From positions 1 through 64,000 of the forward strand of contig JAHDBD010000017.1 in the NCBI GenBank assembly GCA_020630575.1: 64,000 bases of DNA, written 5' to 3'. Below the pieces are notes generated by a model. That model saw only the letters and a list, made by a program, of their open reading frames with translations. It was not told the origin of the DNA and ran no database searches. Numbering within the stretch: the first letter of the stretch is position 1; every line of letters starts with the position of its first letter. Position numbers and translations under genes: made by a program. Positions 1 to 9,259 of this stretch are shown here, one piece after another. The DNA is from Bernardetia sp. Lineage in GTDB: Bacteria; Bacteroidota; Bacteroidia; Cytophagales; Bernardetiaceae.

Positions 1-2
1 AT

Positions 3-68
3 GGAGCTAAAAAAGTCTATGATTTTAGAAATAAAGACAACCAAGAGGAGGAAAATGAAATGAAGTAA
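3..68 (+). CDS. C-terminal tail of an upstream gene (partial, unidentified)
   Basis: Frame 3 is open from the left edge to a TAA at 66-68 and reads GAKKVYDFRNK followed by an acidic DNQEEENEMK tail, a composition typical of a protein C-terminus. A strong hairpin follows at 158-192. Only 21 residues are inside the window, so no family can be assigned; a chance open frame is possible. Confidence 0.35.
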   Translation, partial: GAKKVYDFRNKDNQEEENEMK

Positions 69-157
69 ACTATAAATATTTCAGATATTCTCTATATCCT
101 TTTTTAAAATAACTACTGTACGTATTGTGAAAGAATAAGCAATTTTCAATTTAGTAT

Positions 158-192
158 AAAAAGAGGCTGTCCGAAAAGGTCAGCCTCTTTTT
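158..192. terminator. Bidirectional intrinsic terminator
   Basis: A perfect 12-bp stem, AAAAAGAGGCTG (158-169) with CAGCCTCTTTTT (181-192), has an 11-nt loop that can add a further CC/GG pair. It carries a T-run on both strands and lies between the rightward tail at 3-68 and leftward gatC, so it can end both transcripts. Confidence 0.8.
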
Positions 193-229
193 ATGAAATA
201 TATTTTGAAATAAGAAGACAAAAATATTC

Positions 230-523
230 TTATTCTATAACTTTTGGTGTTCTGAAATAATCTGAATCTTTTTTAGGAGCATTTTTGAGTGCTTTATCAT
301 GTGAAAGAACATTTGCTATCTCATCATTTCTCATTACGTTTACTTCTTCTGAAATATGTGTAAGTGGTAATGTATTTTCAGTATCAATTTCATTAAGCTG
401 TTCAACCCAACCCAAAATTTCGTTTAAATCATCTGCCATAGCAGTTTTGTCATCTTCTGAAAATTCTAAACGAGAGAGATGTGAAATATCCTCAATTAAT
501 TTTTTATCTACAGTTACTTTCAT
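230..523 (-). CDS. gatC: Asp-tRNA(Asn)/Glu-tRNA(Gln) amidotransferase subunit C
   Basis: This 97-residue protein has the length and layout of GatC, the small subunit of the GatCAB complex. GatCAB converts misacylated Glu-tRNA(Gln) or Asp-tRNA(Asn) to Gln-tRNA(Gln) or Asn-tRNA(Asn) in the cytoplasm. Family features visible are the N-terminal helix with ISHLSRLEF, the central LNEILGWVEQLNEIDTE segment, the PLTHI turn and the C-terminal YFRTPKVIE, matching the usual 'F.VPKV' ending. No gatA or gatB is adjacent, which is common outside operon-organised genomes. A TAATTTTG (minus strand, 587-580) about 57 bases upstream resembles the -7 element of Bacteroidota promoters, but I see no clear -33 partner. 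Identification is firm. Confidence 0.93.
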   Translation of the reverse strand: MKVTVDKKLIEDISHLSRLEFSEDDKTAMADDLNEILGWVEQLNEIDTENTLPLTHISEEVNVMRNDEIANVLSHDKALKNAPKKDSDYFRTPKVIE

Positions 524-665
524 TTTTTCTAGCGAATTAGTTGATATTGTAGTGAATAATGAACCACTTAATTATCAAACAAAATTACGAATTTTTCATA
601 GTTTTTTCTAAATAAAGTTACTGTATTTGAAATTCCTATCTTTTAATGCTCACATTCTCCAACTG

Positions 666-2510
666 TTAGCTTTTTATTTCTTGTAATTGTTCGGCAAGAG
701 GTAAGTCAAATATAAAACTTGTTCCCTTTCCTTCTTCGCTTTCTACAGTTATTTGCCCTCCATTGGCTTCTACAAAATCTTTACATAAAAGTAGCCCTAA
801 ACCTGTTCCAGCTTCATTATTAGTGCCTTGTGTGGTAAAATGTTTGTCTTTCTTAAAGAGTTTCTTTAGATTTTCTTTGCTCATTCCTATTCCTGTATCA
901 GTTACAGAAACAATTACTAGATCATTTTTTATCATAGATGAAATACTAACTTTTCCTTGTTTAGAAGTAAATTTGAGTGCATTTCCTACTAGATTTCTCA
1001 AAATAATATCAAGCTGATTAGGGTCAGCAAATACTCTAACTTTTGTGTCTACTTCATTTATAATCTCTATTTCTTTACTTTCTGCAAGAGATTTAAAGAA
1101 TTTTTTCTGATTTTGAGCTATTTTATTCAAATTAATTTTTTCTGGTGTTGGTCTCAAACCTTGCATTTGTGCCTTTGACCATTCCAAAACATTATTAAGT
1201 GTTTCTAAATGGTGGTCGACAGAAATCTTGACTTCTGTTGCCAGTGTTGTTACTTCTTCTAAGTTTAAAGCTCCATACTTAATGAGTGTCAAATACCCAT
1301 TTACAGATGTAAAAGGCGTTCGTAGGTCATGAGAAATAATAGAAAATAATTTGTCTTTCACTCCGTTGCTTGCCTTCAATTTATCTCTTTGTTTTTCCAA
1401 AATTGACTTTTGACTTTCTAGTTGTTCTTGTTGTTCTTCCAACAAAATAGCTTGTTCTTGTAATTGATTCCTCTGCTCTGCCAAATATTTATTTTTTTGG
1501 CGTGTACGAATATAAAAGTAAAATAAAAGACCACTAACTATCAAAATAAAAAAGGCTATCAAAACAGCTGTTCGTGTAATTGCTTTTTGTTCCTGAATAC
1601 GCTGCATTGTTTCAGCACGTTCAGCATTCACTTTTTCTCTTATAAGCTCAATAGCAAGCTCTTGTTTTGTGTACTTATTAGTAAGTATACCTAAACTATC
1701 TTGCTGACTTTCAACTATCTCCGTTTTTTGTCGTAGTTCTAAACCTTGATTAATCAATTCTAAATCTAATTTTTCCTTTTGGAGTGCTAAAACTTCTGCT
1801 TTTAATTTTTCTTTATCCAAATCGGTTTCTACTTTCTCTAGTTTTCGTTTTTGCAAAAGCTCATTAAAACTTTTATAGAGATTAAAATAATAGGTTTTTT
1901 GTTCATCATTACCTACCTTTTCATAAGTTTCTGCAAGCATTCCATAACAACTTCTCATCTGAGCTATATCATTTATTTCTTGTGCTATTTCTAGAGCTTC
2001 TTTCAAAAACTTAGCTGAATCATCATATCTTTTTAGGTTATTTAAGACAACAGAAATATTAATGAGTGAAGAAATAATAGTTATATTTTCAGAGTTTTTA
2101 CGCCTTCCTTCTAATGTTTTTTGAAAGAAATAAAGTGAAGAATCATATTTTGACAAGTCAGCATAAATCATGGCCAAATTGCTATAAATTCCATACATTC
2201 CACTTTTATTATTTACCTTTCTATTAAAATCTAATGACTGATGAAAATAATTAATGGCAGGACGTAGCTCTTTTGCCTCCCATTTTATGAGTGCAGCTTT
2301 ATTGAGATAATCACTTGCTCCTCTATAGTCTTCTTGACTTTCTCTTTCTTTAGACATAGAAAGATACTTTTCAACACTCACTTTTTTTCCATCTTTGGTA
2401 TATTCATCTTGTGCAAAAGAATAGTTTTGGATAAAAAACAGAAATTGAATTATGAAAATAAAGGAGATAACAAACGAGAAAGAAATTGAAAGAGTTAGAT
2501 AATTTCTCAT
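666..2510 (-). CDS. TPR-containing membrane sensor histidine kinase
   Basis: A 614-residue sensor kinase. Residues 1-34 form a hydrophobic signal segment ending in SFAQ. Residues 60-220 hold TPR-like helical repeats (for example YSNLAMIYADLSKYDSSLYFF), followed by a long coiled coil (215-310), one transmembrane helix at about 315-334, a second coiled coil, and the kinase core. In the core, H394 sits in SHDLRTPF (H-box), N510 in NLVGNALKF (N-box), with DTGIG (538-542) and GTGLGL (568-573) as the ATP lid motifs. All catalytic residues are present and there is no receiver domain. The periplasmic TPR plus coiled-coil arrangement is common in Bacteroidota orphan kinases; the ligand is unknown and no response regulator is adjacent. 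Confidence 0.9.
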   Translation of the reverse strand: MRNYLTLSISFSFVISFIFIIQFLFFIQNYSFAQDEYTKDGKKVSVEKYLSMSKERESQEDYRGASDYLNKAALIKWEAKELRPAINYFHQSLDFNRKVNNKSGMYGIYSNLAMIYADLSKYDSSLYFFQKTLEGRRKNSENITIISSLINISVVLNNLKRYDDSAKFLKEALEIAQEINDIAQMRSCYGMLAETYEKVGNDEQKTYYFNLYKSFNELLQKRKLEKVETDLDKEKLKAEVLALQKEKLDLELINQGLELRQKTEIVESQQDSLGILTNKYTKQELAIELIREKVNAERAETMQRIQEQKAITRTAVLIAFFILIVSGLLFYFYIRTRQKNKYLAEQRNQLQEQAILLEEQQEQLESQKSILEKQRDKLKASNGVKDKLFSIISHDLRTPFTSVNGYLTLIKYGALNLEEVTTLATEVKISVDHHLETLNNVLEWSKAQMQGLRPTPEKINLNKIAQNQKKFFKSLAESKEIEIINEVDTKVRVFADPNQLDIILRNLVGNALKFTSKQGKVSISSMIKNDLVIVSVTDTGIGMSKENLKKLFKKDKHFTTQGTNNEAGTGLGLLLCKDFVEANGGQITVESEEGKGTSFIFDLPLAEQLQEIKS

Positions 2511-2666
2511 TAAATAGAATAGACAAAAAGGTATATAAAAATCAAATAGTCGATTGTAAGATAAATAACTATTTATTAAATATAGGATTTTAGTAACAAA
2601 TATGCAAAACTGTTTGAAAAAGTTCTATAATTTAAGTTATAATTTATAGAACTTTTTTGAGTTTAA

Positions 2667-3452
2667 TTACATTCTGATTTTCCTAAAAGTCAAATTAATT
2701 CTATGCTCATTGATTTTAGATTCTTTAGGAACAGCATGTTGCCAAAAATGTTGAGTTTGTCCAGCCATTATTAAAAGCGAACCCTTAGACAAAGAAAATT
2801 CTATTTTATCATTTTTGTTATTTATTTTACGAAACAAAAAACGACGAGGAACACCAAAATTAACCGAAGCGATAACAGGATTTTGACCTAATTCTTTTTC
2901 ATTATCACTGTGCCAACCCATTGAATCTTGTCCATCTCTGTACCAATTTAATAAAACACTATTGAATTTTAGACTCTCCTTGTTCTGTATTTTCTCAACT
3001 TCCTCAATCAATGTTTCAATTTTTTCTTTAATAAATAGTAATTTTTCATTCCAAGGATTCGGTTTTAATTTCAATCCTGAATACGAATAAGCAGCCTCTG
3101 AATCTCCATACCAAGCTGAAAAACGAGGTTCGAAAAGTAACTTTCCAAAAATTTTGATTTGATTGTGTGTCCAATTTATGGTTGCAAAATTAATTTCTGA
3201 TAGTTTTTCTTTCTCAAACTTTCTCCAATCTATCTTATTCCAGTTTAGATTATTTTCATTTTCTAAAAAATAACCCATCAATTCATTACTCAAATTCTCA
3301 TCAAAAAAATTCGGCACAAAAATCAATTTTCCATTCGGAATAGTGATGATAAATATTTTTTTATTTTCATCAAAAAAATACGAATAGCCTTTTTTTTGAG
3401 GTAAAATGAAAGGTAATTTGTTTTGAAATAAAGATTGATTGAATAAGTCCAT
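2667..3452 (-). CDS. AlkB-like 2-oxoglutarate/Fe(II) dioxygenase
   Basis: A 261-residue AlkB-superfamily protein, predicted to remove alkyl lesions from DNA or RNA by Fe(II)- and 2-oxoglutarate-dependent oxidation. The iron triad is visible as H181-x-D183 (WHSDNE) and H239 (FWQHAV). R251 and R257 in HRINLTFR are the expected 2-oxoglutarate contacts. LNWYRDGQDSMGWHSD and SVNFGVPRRFLFR are typical of the ALKBH2/3-like bacterial branch. The first ~75 residues are an extension with no motif I recognise. It stands alone between the kinase and kmo, and no ada or other adaptive-response gene is adjacent. Whether it repairs DNA or modifies RNA cannot be told from sequence. Confidence 0.88.
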   Translation of the reverse strand: MDLFNQSLFQNKLPFILPQKKGYSYFFDENKKIFIITIPNGKLIFVPNFFDENLSNELMGYFLENENNLNWNKIDWRKFEKEKLSEINFATINWTHNQIKIFGKLLFEPRFSAWYGDSEAAYSYSGLKLKPNPWNEKLLFIKEKIETLIEEVEKIQNKESLKFNSVLLNWYRDGQDSMGWHSDNEKELGQNPVIASVNFGVPRRFLFRKINNKNDKIEFSLSKGSLLIMAGQTQHFWQHAVPKESKINEHRINLTFRKIRM

Positions 3453-3630
3453 AATTTAATTTTTTAGTTCATTTTTGATATTGTATATCTTTTTAGAAAA
3501 TGAAATTGTTTCTTAAAAACAAAACAAGTGCGTTAAAATAATAGTAGAAACTAAATCATAGACTAACTTTTCAACTAATCTTTCCTTAAATTGTGAATTA
3601 TTTTCTAAAACTAAAAAATACATAAAATAC

Positions 3631-5007
3631 ATGTCTTCAAAAGTGACTTTAGTAGGTGCTGGTTTAGTAGGTTCTTTGCTTTCTATTTTTTTAGCAAAAA
3701 AAGGACTGCAAGTAGAAGTTTTTGAGCGTCGTCCAGATTATCGTAAAATTGGTGCTGTTGGTGGGCGTTCTATCAATTTGGCTTTAAGTGATAGAGGTTG
3801 GAGAGCTTTAAAAGAAGCAGGAATCGAAAAAAGAATCAAAGATGTTGCACTTCCTATGCGTGGACGAATGATGCATGCAACAGATGGACAACTAACTTTT
3901 CAGCCGTATGGAAAAGAAAATCAAGCTATTTATTCAGTTTCAAGAGCAATTTTGAATGAAGTTTTGATGGATGTAGCTGAAAAAGAACACGGTGTAAAAT
4001 TCAATTTTAATCAGCGTTGTGAAGATGTAGATATAAAAGAAGCAAAAGCAACTTTTGAAAATGAAGAAGATGGAAAAAATAATGAAAGACAAACCATAAA
4101 ATCTGATGTTATTATTGGTGCAGATGGTGCTTTTTCATCTGTGCGTGGACACATGCAAAGAATGCCTCTTTTCAATTATACACAATACTATCTTCCTCAC
4201 GGTTATAAAGAACTTCATATTCCTGCCAATGAAGATGGAAGTCATAAATTAGCTCCTGACGCATTACATATTTGGCCTCGCCATAGTTTTATGTTGATTG
4301 CACTGCCTAATACGGATGGAAGTTTTACCTGTACACTCTTCTTGCCTTTTGAAAGTGATAAAGGAAATAAAGAAGCCTTCGAAAAACTCAATACAGATAA
4401 AGAAATAATGGAGTTTTTCGAAACTCATTTTGCTGATACAATCCCACTTATGCCAACCTTACTAGATGATTTTAAGCAAAATCCTACGTCTTCTTTGGTT
4501 ACAATTCGTTGTTCGCCTTGGGCGTATGAAGGAAATGTTTGTTTGATTGGTGATGCTTCTCATGCAATTGTTCCTTTTTATGGACAAGGAATGAATTCGG
4601 GTTTTGAAGACTGTTTTTATTTCAATGAGTTTATGGAAAAACAGCTTGAAGAGAACGATTCTATCAACTGGAAAGAGTTATTTTCAGATTTTCAAGATGA
4701 ACGTATTCCAAATGCAAATGCTATTGCAGATTTGGCGATTCAGAATTTTATAGAAATGCGTGATAGAGTAGCTGACCCAGAATTTTTGTTGAGAAAGAAA
4801 ATTGAAGCTAAGTTACATGAAAAGTTTCCTAGTCGTTGGATTCCACAATATACAATGGTTACTTTTAGTCATTTACCATATTCGTATGCACTTGCTACTG
4901 GCAAAAAACAAGAACAAATTATGAATGAAATTATGAAAAAAGAAGATATTGAAACAAACTGGGAAAATTTAGACTGGGAGAAAATTGTAGATAAACTGCA
5001 TAAATGA
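3631..5007 (+). CDS. kmo: Kynurenine 3-monooxygenase
   Basis: A 458-residue FAD-dependent aromatic hydroxylase of the KMO family, which converts L-kynurenine to 3-hydroxykynurenine using NADPH and O2. The N-terminal dinucleotide-binding motif is GAGLVG (9-14), followed by the VEVFERRPD strand and acidic end. GADGA (163-167) is the second FAD motif and GDASHAIVPFYGQG (307-320) the third, with the downstream MNSGFEDC characteristic of KMO. The bacterial length is normal. Its product leads through 3-hydroxyanthranilate to quinolinate, the substrate of NadC encoded at 59.5-60.4 kb, so the cell probably makes NAD from tryptophan. Kynureninase and HAAO are not in the window. Identification is strong. 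Confidence 0.93.
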   Translation: MSSKVTLVGAGLVGSLLSIFLAKKGLQVEVFERRPDYRKIGAVGGRSINLALSDRGWRALKEAGIEKRIKDVALPMRGRMMHATDGQLTFQPYGKENQAIYSVSRAILNEVLMDVAEKEHGVKFNFNQRCEDVDIKEAKATFENEEDGKNNERQTIKSDVIIGADGAFSSVRGHMQRMPLFNYTQYYLPHGYKELHIPANEDGSHKLAPDALHIWPRHSFMLIALPNTDGSFTCTLFLPFESDKGNKEAFEKLNTDKEIMEFFETHFADTIPLMPTLLDDFKQNPTSSLVTIRCSPWAYEGNVCLIGDASHAIVPFYGQGMNSGFEDCFYFNEFMEKQLEENDSINWKELFSDFQDERIPNANAIADLAIQNFIEMRDRVADPEFLLRKKIEAKLHEKFPSRWIPQYTMVTFSHLPYSYALATGKKQEQIMNEIMKKEDIETNWENLDWEKIVDKLHK

Positions 5008-5106
5008 ATTTAATCATACTCTAACTTTTTGTTAAAATTCTGCGTATAATATCCTAAAAACAAACAGTTCGTTTGTCTTACTACTTTATTTTAACAAAAA
5101 ACTTTA

Positions 5107-5496
5107 ATGAGCAAAAGCAAAAAGATTTGGTTAGGTATTTTTACATTTTCTCCACTGATAGTAACTATTTTGGCTATAATTGCTTTTATGGGAACTTTCA
5201 TTACTGTTATTGCGACAGCTTCTAGCCAGCAAAATCCACCTGATGGTTTTCCTGAGTTATTTATAGGAGGATTTTTTACATTTTTTATCTTGATTTTATT
5301 AGCTTCCTTAGCTGATTTGGGGATCACTATTTATTACATCATTGATATAGTAAGAGATGAAAATGTAGATGAAACTGAAAAAATCATTTGGGTTTTAGCT
5401 CTCTTTTTTGGTTCTTTTATCAGTACGGCTGTATATTATTTTGTTCGTATTTGGAAAAGAAAAGAAGGAGGAATTTTGATCAATAAAAAAGTATAA
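5107..5496 (+). CDS. Small membrane protein with a PLDc_N-like end
   Basis: A 129-residue membrane protein. Hydrophobic spans lie at about 9-32, 51-76 and 95-115. The last span, in EKIIWVLALFFGSFISTAVYYFVRIWKRK, resembles the two-helix PLDc_N (phospholipase D nuclease N-terminal-like) motif: charged residue, tryptophan, hydrophobic stretch, Tyr-rich end and basic tail. No catalytic motif is present. It follows kmo by 99 bases on the same strand and ends before a strong terminator, so the two could be cotranscribed. Function is not known; the PLDc_N resemblance is weak. Confidence 0.6.
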   Translation: MSKSKKIWLGIFTFSPLIVTILAIIAFMGTFITVIATASSQQNPPDGFPELFIGGFFTFFILILLASLADLGITIYYIIDIVRDENVDETEKIIWVLALFFGSFISTAVYYFVRIWKRKEGGILINKKV

Positions 5497-5525
5497 TAAT
5501 TAATCAATTTGAAAGTATTTATAAA

Positions 5526-5564
5526 AACAAACCCACTTCAATATTTTTTTGAAGTGGGTTTGTT
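5526..5564. terminator. Bidirectional terminator between convergent genes
   Basis: A perfect 15-bp stem AACAAACCCACTTCA (5526-5540) pairs with 5550-5564, with a T-rich loop. It lies between the rightward membrane-protein gene and the leftward lipoprotein gene, with T or A tracts on either side. Confidence 0.85.
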
Positions 5565-5584
5565 CGTTTTATAGATTTATGATT

Positions 5585-6220
5585 TTATTTTTCACAATGA
5601 CAGTTATCATTCCAATTAGTTCTTTTGAATTGATACTTTCCATTACTTATTATGAGAGAGTCCAGTGGATTTTCAATGTTATATAAAGTTCCTTCAAAAC
5701 GTCCGATTATTCCTTGATTAGCACCTAGCATATTCGTATCAACTAATTCATCTACATAAAAACTAAAAATATTTTTTGTGCTATCAACACTATAAATAGT
5801 TTTTTTATTATTTCCATCTTTATCTTTTCTAATTTGAAAACTCACAAAAGATTTAAAATGAACTCTATAATCATTTTTGATTTCATACTCTCCTGTTCTT
5901 ACTACATCTTTTATTTGTAAACGTAACATATTTTCTGCTCCCACATCATTTATAGCATTTGGATCTTTATAAGCATTTATATTATACATTGAACCCGAAC
6001 TTAGACTAGATTGTGAACCTTTAAAGGTTTGCTTACATGTATCATCATCAATAAAAGAAGGTTGCCAAAGTTCTCCATTTATTTCCATACTAAAATAATT
6101 CATTCGTTTTGGATAATTTGGTTCTGCTTCTACATCTTCTTTTTTATCACAACTAGATAATAATAAGAGATTTAAGAACAGAATAGTTAATAAAAAATAA
6201 GAATTCTTTGAAAGAAACAT
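5585..6220 (-). CDS. Lipoprotein of unknown function
   Basis: A 211-residue exported lipoprotein. The N-terminus has a lysine, a long hydrophobic run and the lipobox LLLLSSC, so Cys24 should be lipidated. An acidic linker DKKEDVEAE follows. The mature part contains MEINGELWQP, a phrase seen in many Bacteroidota surface or periplasmic lipoproteins of beta-sandwich type, and ends with a CHCE cluster (WNDNCHCEK) preceded by another Cys. No enzyme motif is visible. It is monocistronic, bounded by two terminators. Role unknown. Confidence 0.7.
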   Translation of the reverse strand: MFLSKNSYFLLTILFLNLLLLSSCDKKEDVEAEPNYPKRMNYFSMEINGELWQPSFIDDDTCKQTFKGSQSSLSSGSMYNINAYKDPNAINDVGAENMLRLQIKDVVRTGEYEIKNDYRVHFKSFVSFQIRKDKDGNNKKTIYSVDSTKNIFSFYVDELVDTNMLGANQGIIGRFEGTLYNIENPLDSLIISNGKYQFKRTNWNDNCHCEK

Positions 6221-6309
6221 GTGTATTTGATTTGTTTTAAAATTAGATTATTCTACAAATAAATTAAATTTTTATTATAATTGAAAAGAAATAATACTAT
6301 TTTATGATA

Positions 6310-6350
6310 AAAAAAGACTTTAACCGAAGTAATCAGTTAAAGTCTTTTTT
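6310..6350 (-). terminator. Terminator downstream of accC
   Basis: A perfect 15-bp stem, AAAAAAGACTTTAAC (6310-6324) with 6336-6350, has an 11-nt loop. Read on the minus strand it ends in a U-run about 50 bases after the accC stop. Confidence 0.85.
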
Positions 6351-6402
6351 GTAAAATACTATTTTCTTGCCATTATTGCTTTTTCCAACAATGCCATTAT
6401 AG

Positions 6403-7758
6403 TTACTCTGTTATTGAAGCGAAATCAAAACTTTCTAAGAATTTGGTTGTAAAATCTCCTTCTTTGAATTTTGGATCATCCATCAATTTCAAATGAAATG
6501 GAATTGTGGTTTTTATTCCTTCAATTACAAATTCTTGTAAAGCTCGTTTCATTCTTACGATAGCTTCTTCTCTTGTCTGTCCGACAGAAATAAGTTTTGC
6601 AATCATCGAATCGTAGTGAGGAGGAATCGTATAACCTGCATAGACATGAGAGTCTACACGAATACCATGCCCACCTGGAATATGCAAATGTGTAATTTTA
6701 CCTGGTGAAGGACGGAAGCCTTTTGTTGGGTCTTCTGCATTGATTCTACATTCGATACTGAATAATTTTGGATAATAATTTCTACCCGAAAGAGGCATTC
6801 CAGCAGCTATTTTAATTTGTTCTTTTACCAAATCAAATCCTGTAACTTCTTCTGTAATAGGATGTTCTACCTGAATACGAGTATTCATCTCCATAAAATA
6901 GAATTTTTTGTATTTATCTACCAAAAATTCTACTGTTCCTGCACCTTCATAGTTAATAGCCTTTGCAATTGCTATAGCAGCATCTCCCATTTCATCACGC
7001 AATTCTTGTGTCATGATAGGCGAAGGAGTTTCTTCTACCAATTTTTGATGACGACGCTGAATAGAACAATCTCTTTCCGACAAATGACATGCATCACCTT
7101 TTCCATCTCCAAAAATTTGTATTTCTACATGCCTTGGTTCTACTACAAATTTCTCTAAATACATAGCACCATTTCCAAATGCAGCTTCAGCTTCTTGAGT
7201 AGCAGAATCCCATGCTTTCTGAAATTCAGATTCATCATTGATGATTCGCATACCTTTTCCACCACCACCAGCAGTAGCCTTGATGATAACAGGATAGCCT
7301 ACTTCCTTTGCATTTTTCATTCCTTGTGCAACCGATTCCAAAAGTCCATCAGAACCTGGAACAGTAGGAACGCCAGCAGCTTTTACTGTTGCTTTAGCAG
7401 TTGCTTTGTCGCCCATTCGGTTTATCATGTCTGCACTTGCTCCGATAAATTTTATATCGTGTTCGGCACAGATAGCTGAAAATTCAGCATTTTCAGATAA
7501 AAATCCATAACCAGGATGAATAGCATCTGCATTTGTAATTTCAGCAGCAGCAATGATATGAGGAATTTTGAGATAAGAATCTCTACTTGGAGCAGCACCA
7601 ATACAAACAGCTTCATCGGCAAAACGAACGTGTAAACTTTCTTTATCAGCAAGCGAATAAACAGCAACCGTTTTGATTCCTAATTCTTTACAAGTTCGGA
7701 TAATGCGAAGGGCAATTTCTCCTCTATTGGCAATTAATATTTTGTTAAAAAGTTTCAC
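6403..7758 (-). CDS. accC: Acetyl-CoA carboxylase, biotin carboxylase subunit
   Basis: A 451-residue biotin carboxylase that uses ATP and bicarbonate to carboxylate the biotin on AccB, the first half-reaction of malonyl-CoA synthesis. The N-terminal [14 protein letters not shown], the [10 protein letters not shown] segment, the ATP-grasp glycine loop GGGGKGM (164-170), the CSIQRRHQK loop and the catalytic [15 protein letters not shown] are all present. Length is typical. It is the last gene of a leftward efp-accB-accC cluster and ends before the terminator at 6310-6350. The carboxyltransferase subunits are not in the window. Confidence 0.97.
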   Translation of the reverse strand: MKLFNKILIANRGEIALRIIRTCKELGIKTVAVYSLADKESLHVRFADEAVCIGAAPSRDSYLKIPHIIAAAEITNADAIHPGYGFLSENAEFSAICAEHDIKFIGASADMINRMGDKATAKATVKAAGVPTVPGSDGLLESVAQGMKNAKEVGYPVIIKATAGGGGKGMRIINDESEFQKAWDSATQEAEAAFGNGAMYLEKFVVEPRHVEIQIFGDGKGDACHLSERDCSIQRRHQKLVEETPSPIMTQELRDEMGDAAIAIAKAINYEGAGTVEFLVDKYKKFYFMEMNTRIQVEHPITEEVTGFDLVKEQIKIAAGMPLSGRNYYPKLFSIECRINAEDPTKGFRPSPGKITHLHIPGGHGIRVDSHVYAGYTIPPHYDSMIAKLISVGQTREEAIVRMKRALQEFVIEGIKTTIPFHLKLMDDPKFKEGDFTTKFLESFDFASITE

Positions 7759-7766
7759 GCTTTAAT

Positions 7767-7822
7767 CAGTTACCAGTAAACAGTTACCAGTTACCAGTTA
7801 TCAGTTATCAGTTATCAGTTTT
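7767..7822. repeat. Heptanucleotide tandem repeat (CAGTTAY)8
   Basis: Eight 7-bp units in register: CAGTTAC, CAGTAAA, CAGTTAC, CAGTTAC, three CAGTTAT and CAGTTTT. The array begins 8 bases upstream of the accC start codon and lies in the 268-bp accB-accC spacer. The right end of the same spacer (near 8000-8025) has two AACTTAT units framed by CACTAA, again with 7-nt spacing. Confidence 0.8.
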
Positions 7823-8026
7823 AGTTAAATTTACTTTAAGTTTTTTTGATAAAATGATACGACGATAACTCACAACTTACTGAATACTTTTTGTGAATGA
7901 AAAAATTAAAATGATTTTCTGTGATACTTATAAATTGTGAATATTTAATTATAAACTAATAATTTGATGATAAAAAATGTATTTGCATTCATTTATCACT
8001 AACAACTTATAACTTATCACTAAAAA

Positions 8027-8527
8027 TTAGTTTGGTTCAATTAAGAATAAAGGTTGATCATACTCTACTGGAGTAGCATTTTCTACCAATACTTTTACAA
8101 TTTTACCTGAAACATCAGATTCAATTTCATTAAATAATTTCATTGCTTCAATAATACAAATTGTTCCACCTTCTTTAATAGAATCACCTACATTTACAAA
8201 AGCAGGTGTTTCAGGATTAGCAGAGCGATAGAAAGTACCTATCATTGGTGATTTTACAGTGATATAATTTCCTGTATCTGCTGGTTTAGTTTCTTCTTTT
8301 TTTGCTTCTACTTGTGGTGTAGTTGTAGGAGCTTGTTGTGTAACAGCTTGTTGAACAGGTGGCGCAACTTGCTGTGTATATTGTTGAACAGGTTGTGCAG
8401 AAATAGTATGAGCTGCACTTCTTTTTACACTAACTTTAAATTTATCAGTTTCAATATTTACTTCTTCAAGACCAGTTTGATTGATAAATTCGATAAGTTC
8501 TTGAAGTTCTTTTGGTTTCATGCTCAT
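8027..8527 (-). CDS. accB: Acetyl-CoA carboxylase biotin carboxyl carrier protein
   Basis: A 166-residue BCCP. The N-terminal helical domain (1-35, KELQELIEFINQTGLEEVNIE) is followed by a Gln/Pro/Thr-rich flexible linker (40-85) and a lipoyl/biotinyl domain (88-166). Lys130 in EAMKLFNEIES is the biotin attachment site, and PMIGTFYRSANPETPAFV is the usual BCCP 'thumb' region. It shuttles carboxybiotin between AccC and the carboxyltransferase. It sits between efp and accC on the same strand, the normal arrangement. Confidence 0.96.
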   Translation of the reverse strand: MSMKPKELQELIEFINQTGLEEVNIETDKFKVSVKRSAAHTISAQPVQQYTQQVAPPVQQAVTQQAPTTTPQVEAKKEETKPADTGNYITVKSPMIGTFYRSANPETPAFVNVGDSIKEGGTICIIEAMKLFNEIESDVSGKIVKVLVENATPVEYDQPLFLIEPN

Positions 8528-8689
8528 AAAATATGGCTTTTTAGTGTGAGTAAAATCGTGTTAGGTCAGAATGATTACTTTTTTGTTCATTCTTGGTTTA
8601 ATGTCCTAAAAATAGAAATAAAAAACGGTTTTTGAGAAGTATCTTGATAAAATACTTTCAAAAACCATTTATTGAATCGTTTGCTAGGC

Positions 8690-9259
8690 TTATTTATTAC
8701 GAATACGTTCCATATAAGAACGTTCTGCTGTGTTTATCTTTATTAAGTCGCCTTCGCCAATAAACAAAGGAACTTGAATTTCTGCTCCTGTTTCTAAAGT
8801 AGCTGGTTTTGTAGCATTGGTAGCTGTGTCGCCTTTTACGCCTGGTTCGCTGTAAGTAACCAAAAGCTCAACATAACCTGGTACTTCACACGTCAAAATT
8901 TCTTCTGTTTCGGCATGTACCATCATTTCTACAATCATTCCTTCTTTCAAAAATTCTGAACGTTCTATCATATCAGCAGCAACAAATGTTTGCTCATAGG
9001 TATCTTTGTGCATAAAGTGAAAACTATTTTCATCTTGATACAAATACTGATAAGGACGACGCTCAACACGTACAGTAGTTATTTTGTGTCCTGCCGAAAA
9101 AGTATTATCAAGTACACGTCCTGTAACTACATTTCTCATTTTGGTACGCACAAATGCAGGACCTTTACCTGGTTTTACGTGTAAAAATTCGGTTATAACA
9201 TAAATTCCATTATTGAATTCAATACAAAGACCATTTCTAATATCTGAAGTACTTGCCAT
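8690..9259 (-). CDS. efp: Translation elongation factor P
   Basis: A 189-residue EF-P with the three OB/KOW domains expected. It binds between the P and E sites and relieves stalling at polyproline stretches. The tip loop of domain I reads VKPGKGPAF, so Lys32 is the residue that would be modified or act unmodified. TARGET-type conserved parts such as AFVRTKMRNV, the central EQTFVAADM and the C-terminal YMERIR are visible. It heads the leftward efp-accB-accC cluster. A TAATTTTG (minus, 9344-9337) upstream resembles a Bacteroidota -7 element. No epmA, epmB or earP is in the window. Confidence 0.96.
   Translation of the reverse strand: MASTSDIRNGLCIEFNNGIYVITEFLHVKPGKGPAFVRTKMRNVVTGRVLDNTFSAGHKITTVRVERRPYQYLYQDENSFHFMHKDTYEQTFVAADMIERSEFLKEGMIVEMMVHAETEEILTCEVPGYVELLVTYSEPGVKGDTATNATKPATLETGAEIQVPLFIGEGDLIKINTAERSYMERIRNK

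Noticed and set aside
158..192. GAGGCTGTCC...GGTCAGCCTC as a remnant insertion-sequence end
   Set aside because: Such hairpins are common Bacteroidota terminators; there is no transposase fragment, second end or target duplication.
7767..7822. Heptamer array as a CRISPR array
   Set aside because: Units are 7 bp without unique spacers, and no cas gene is present anywhere in the window.
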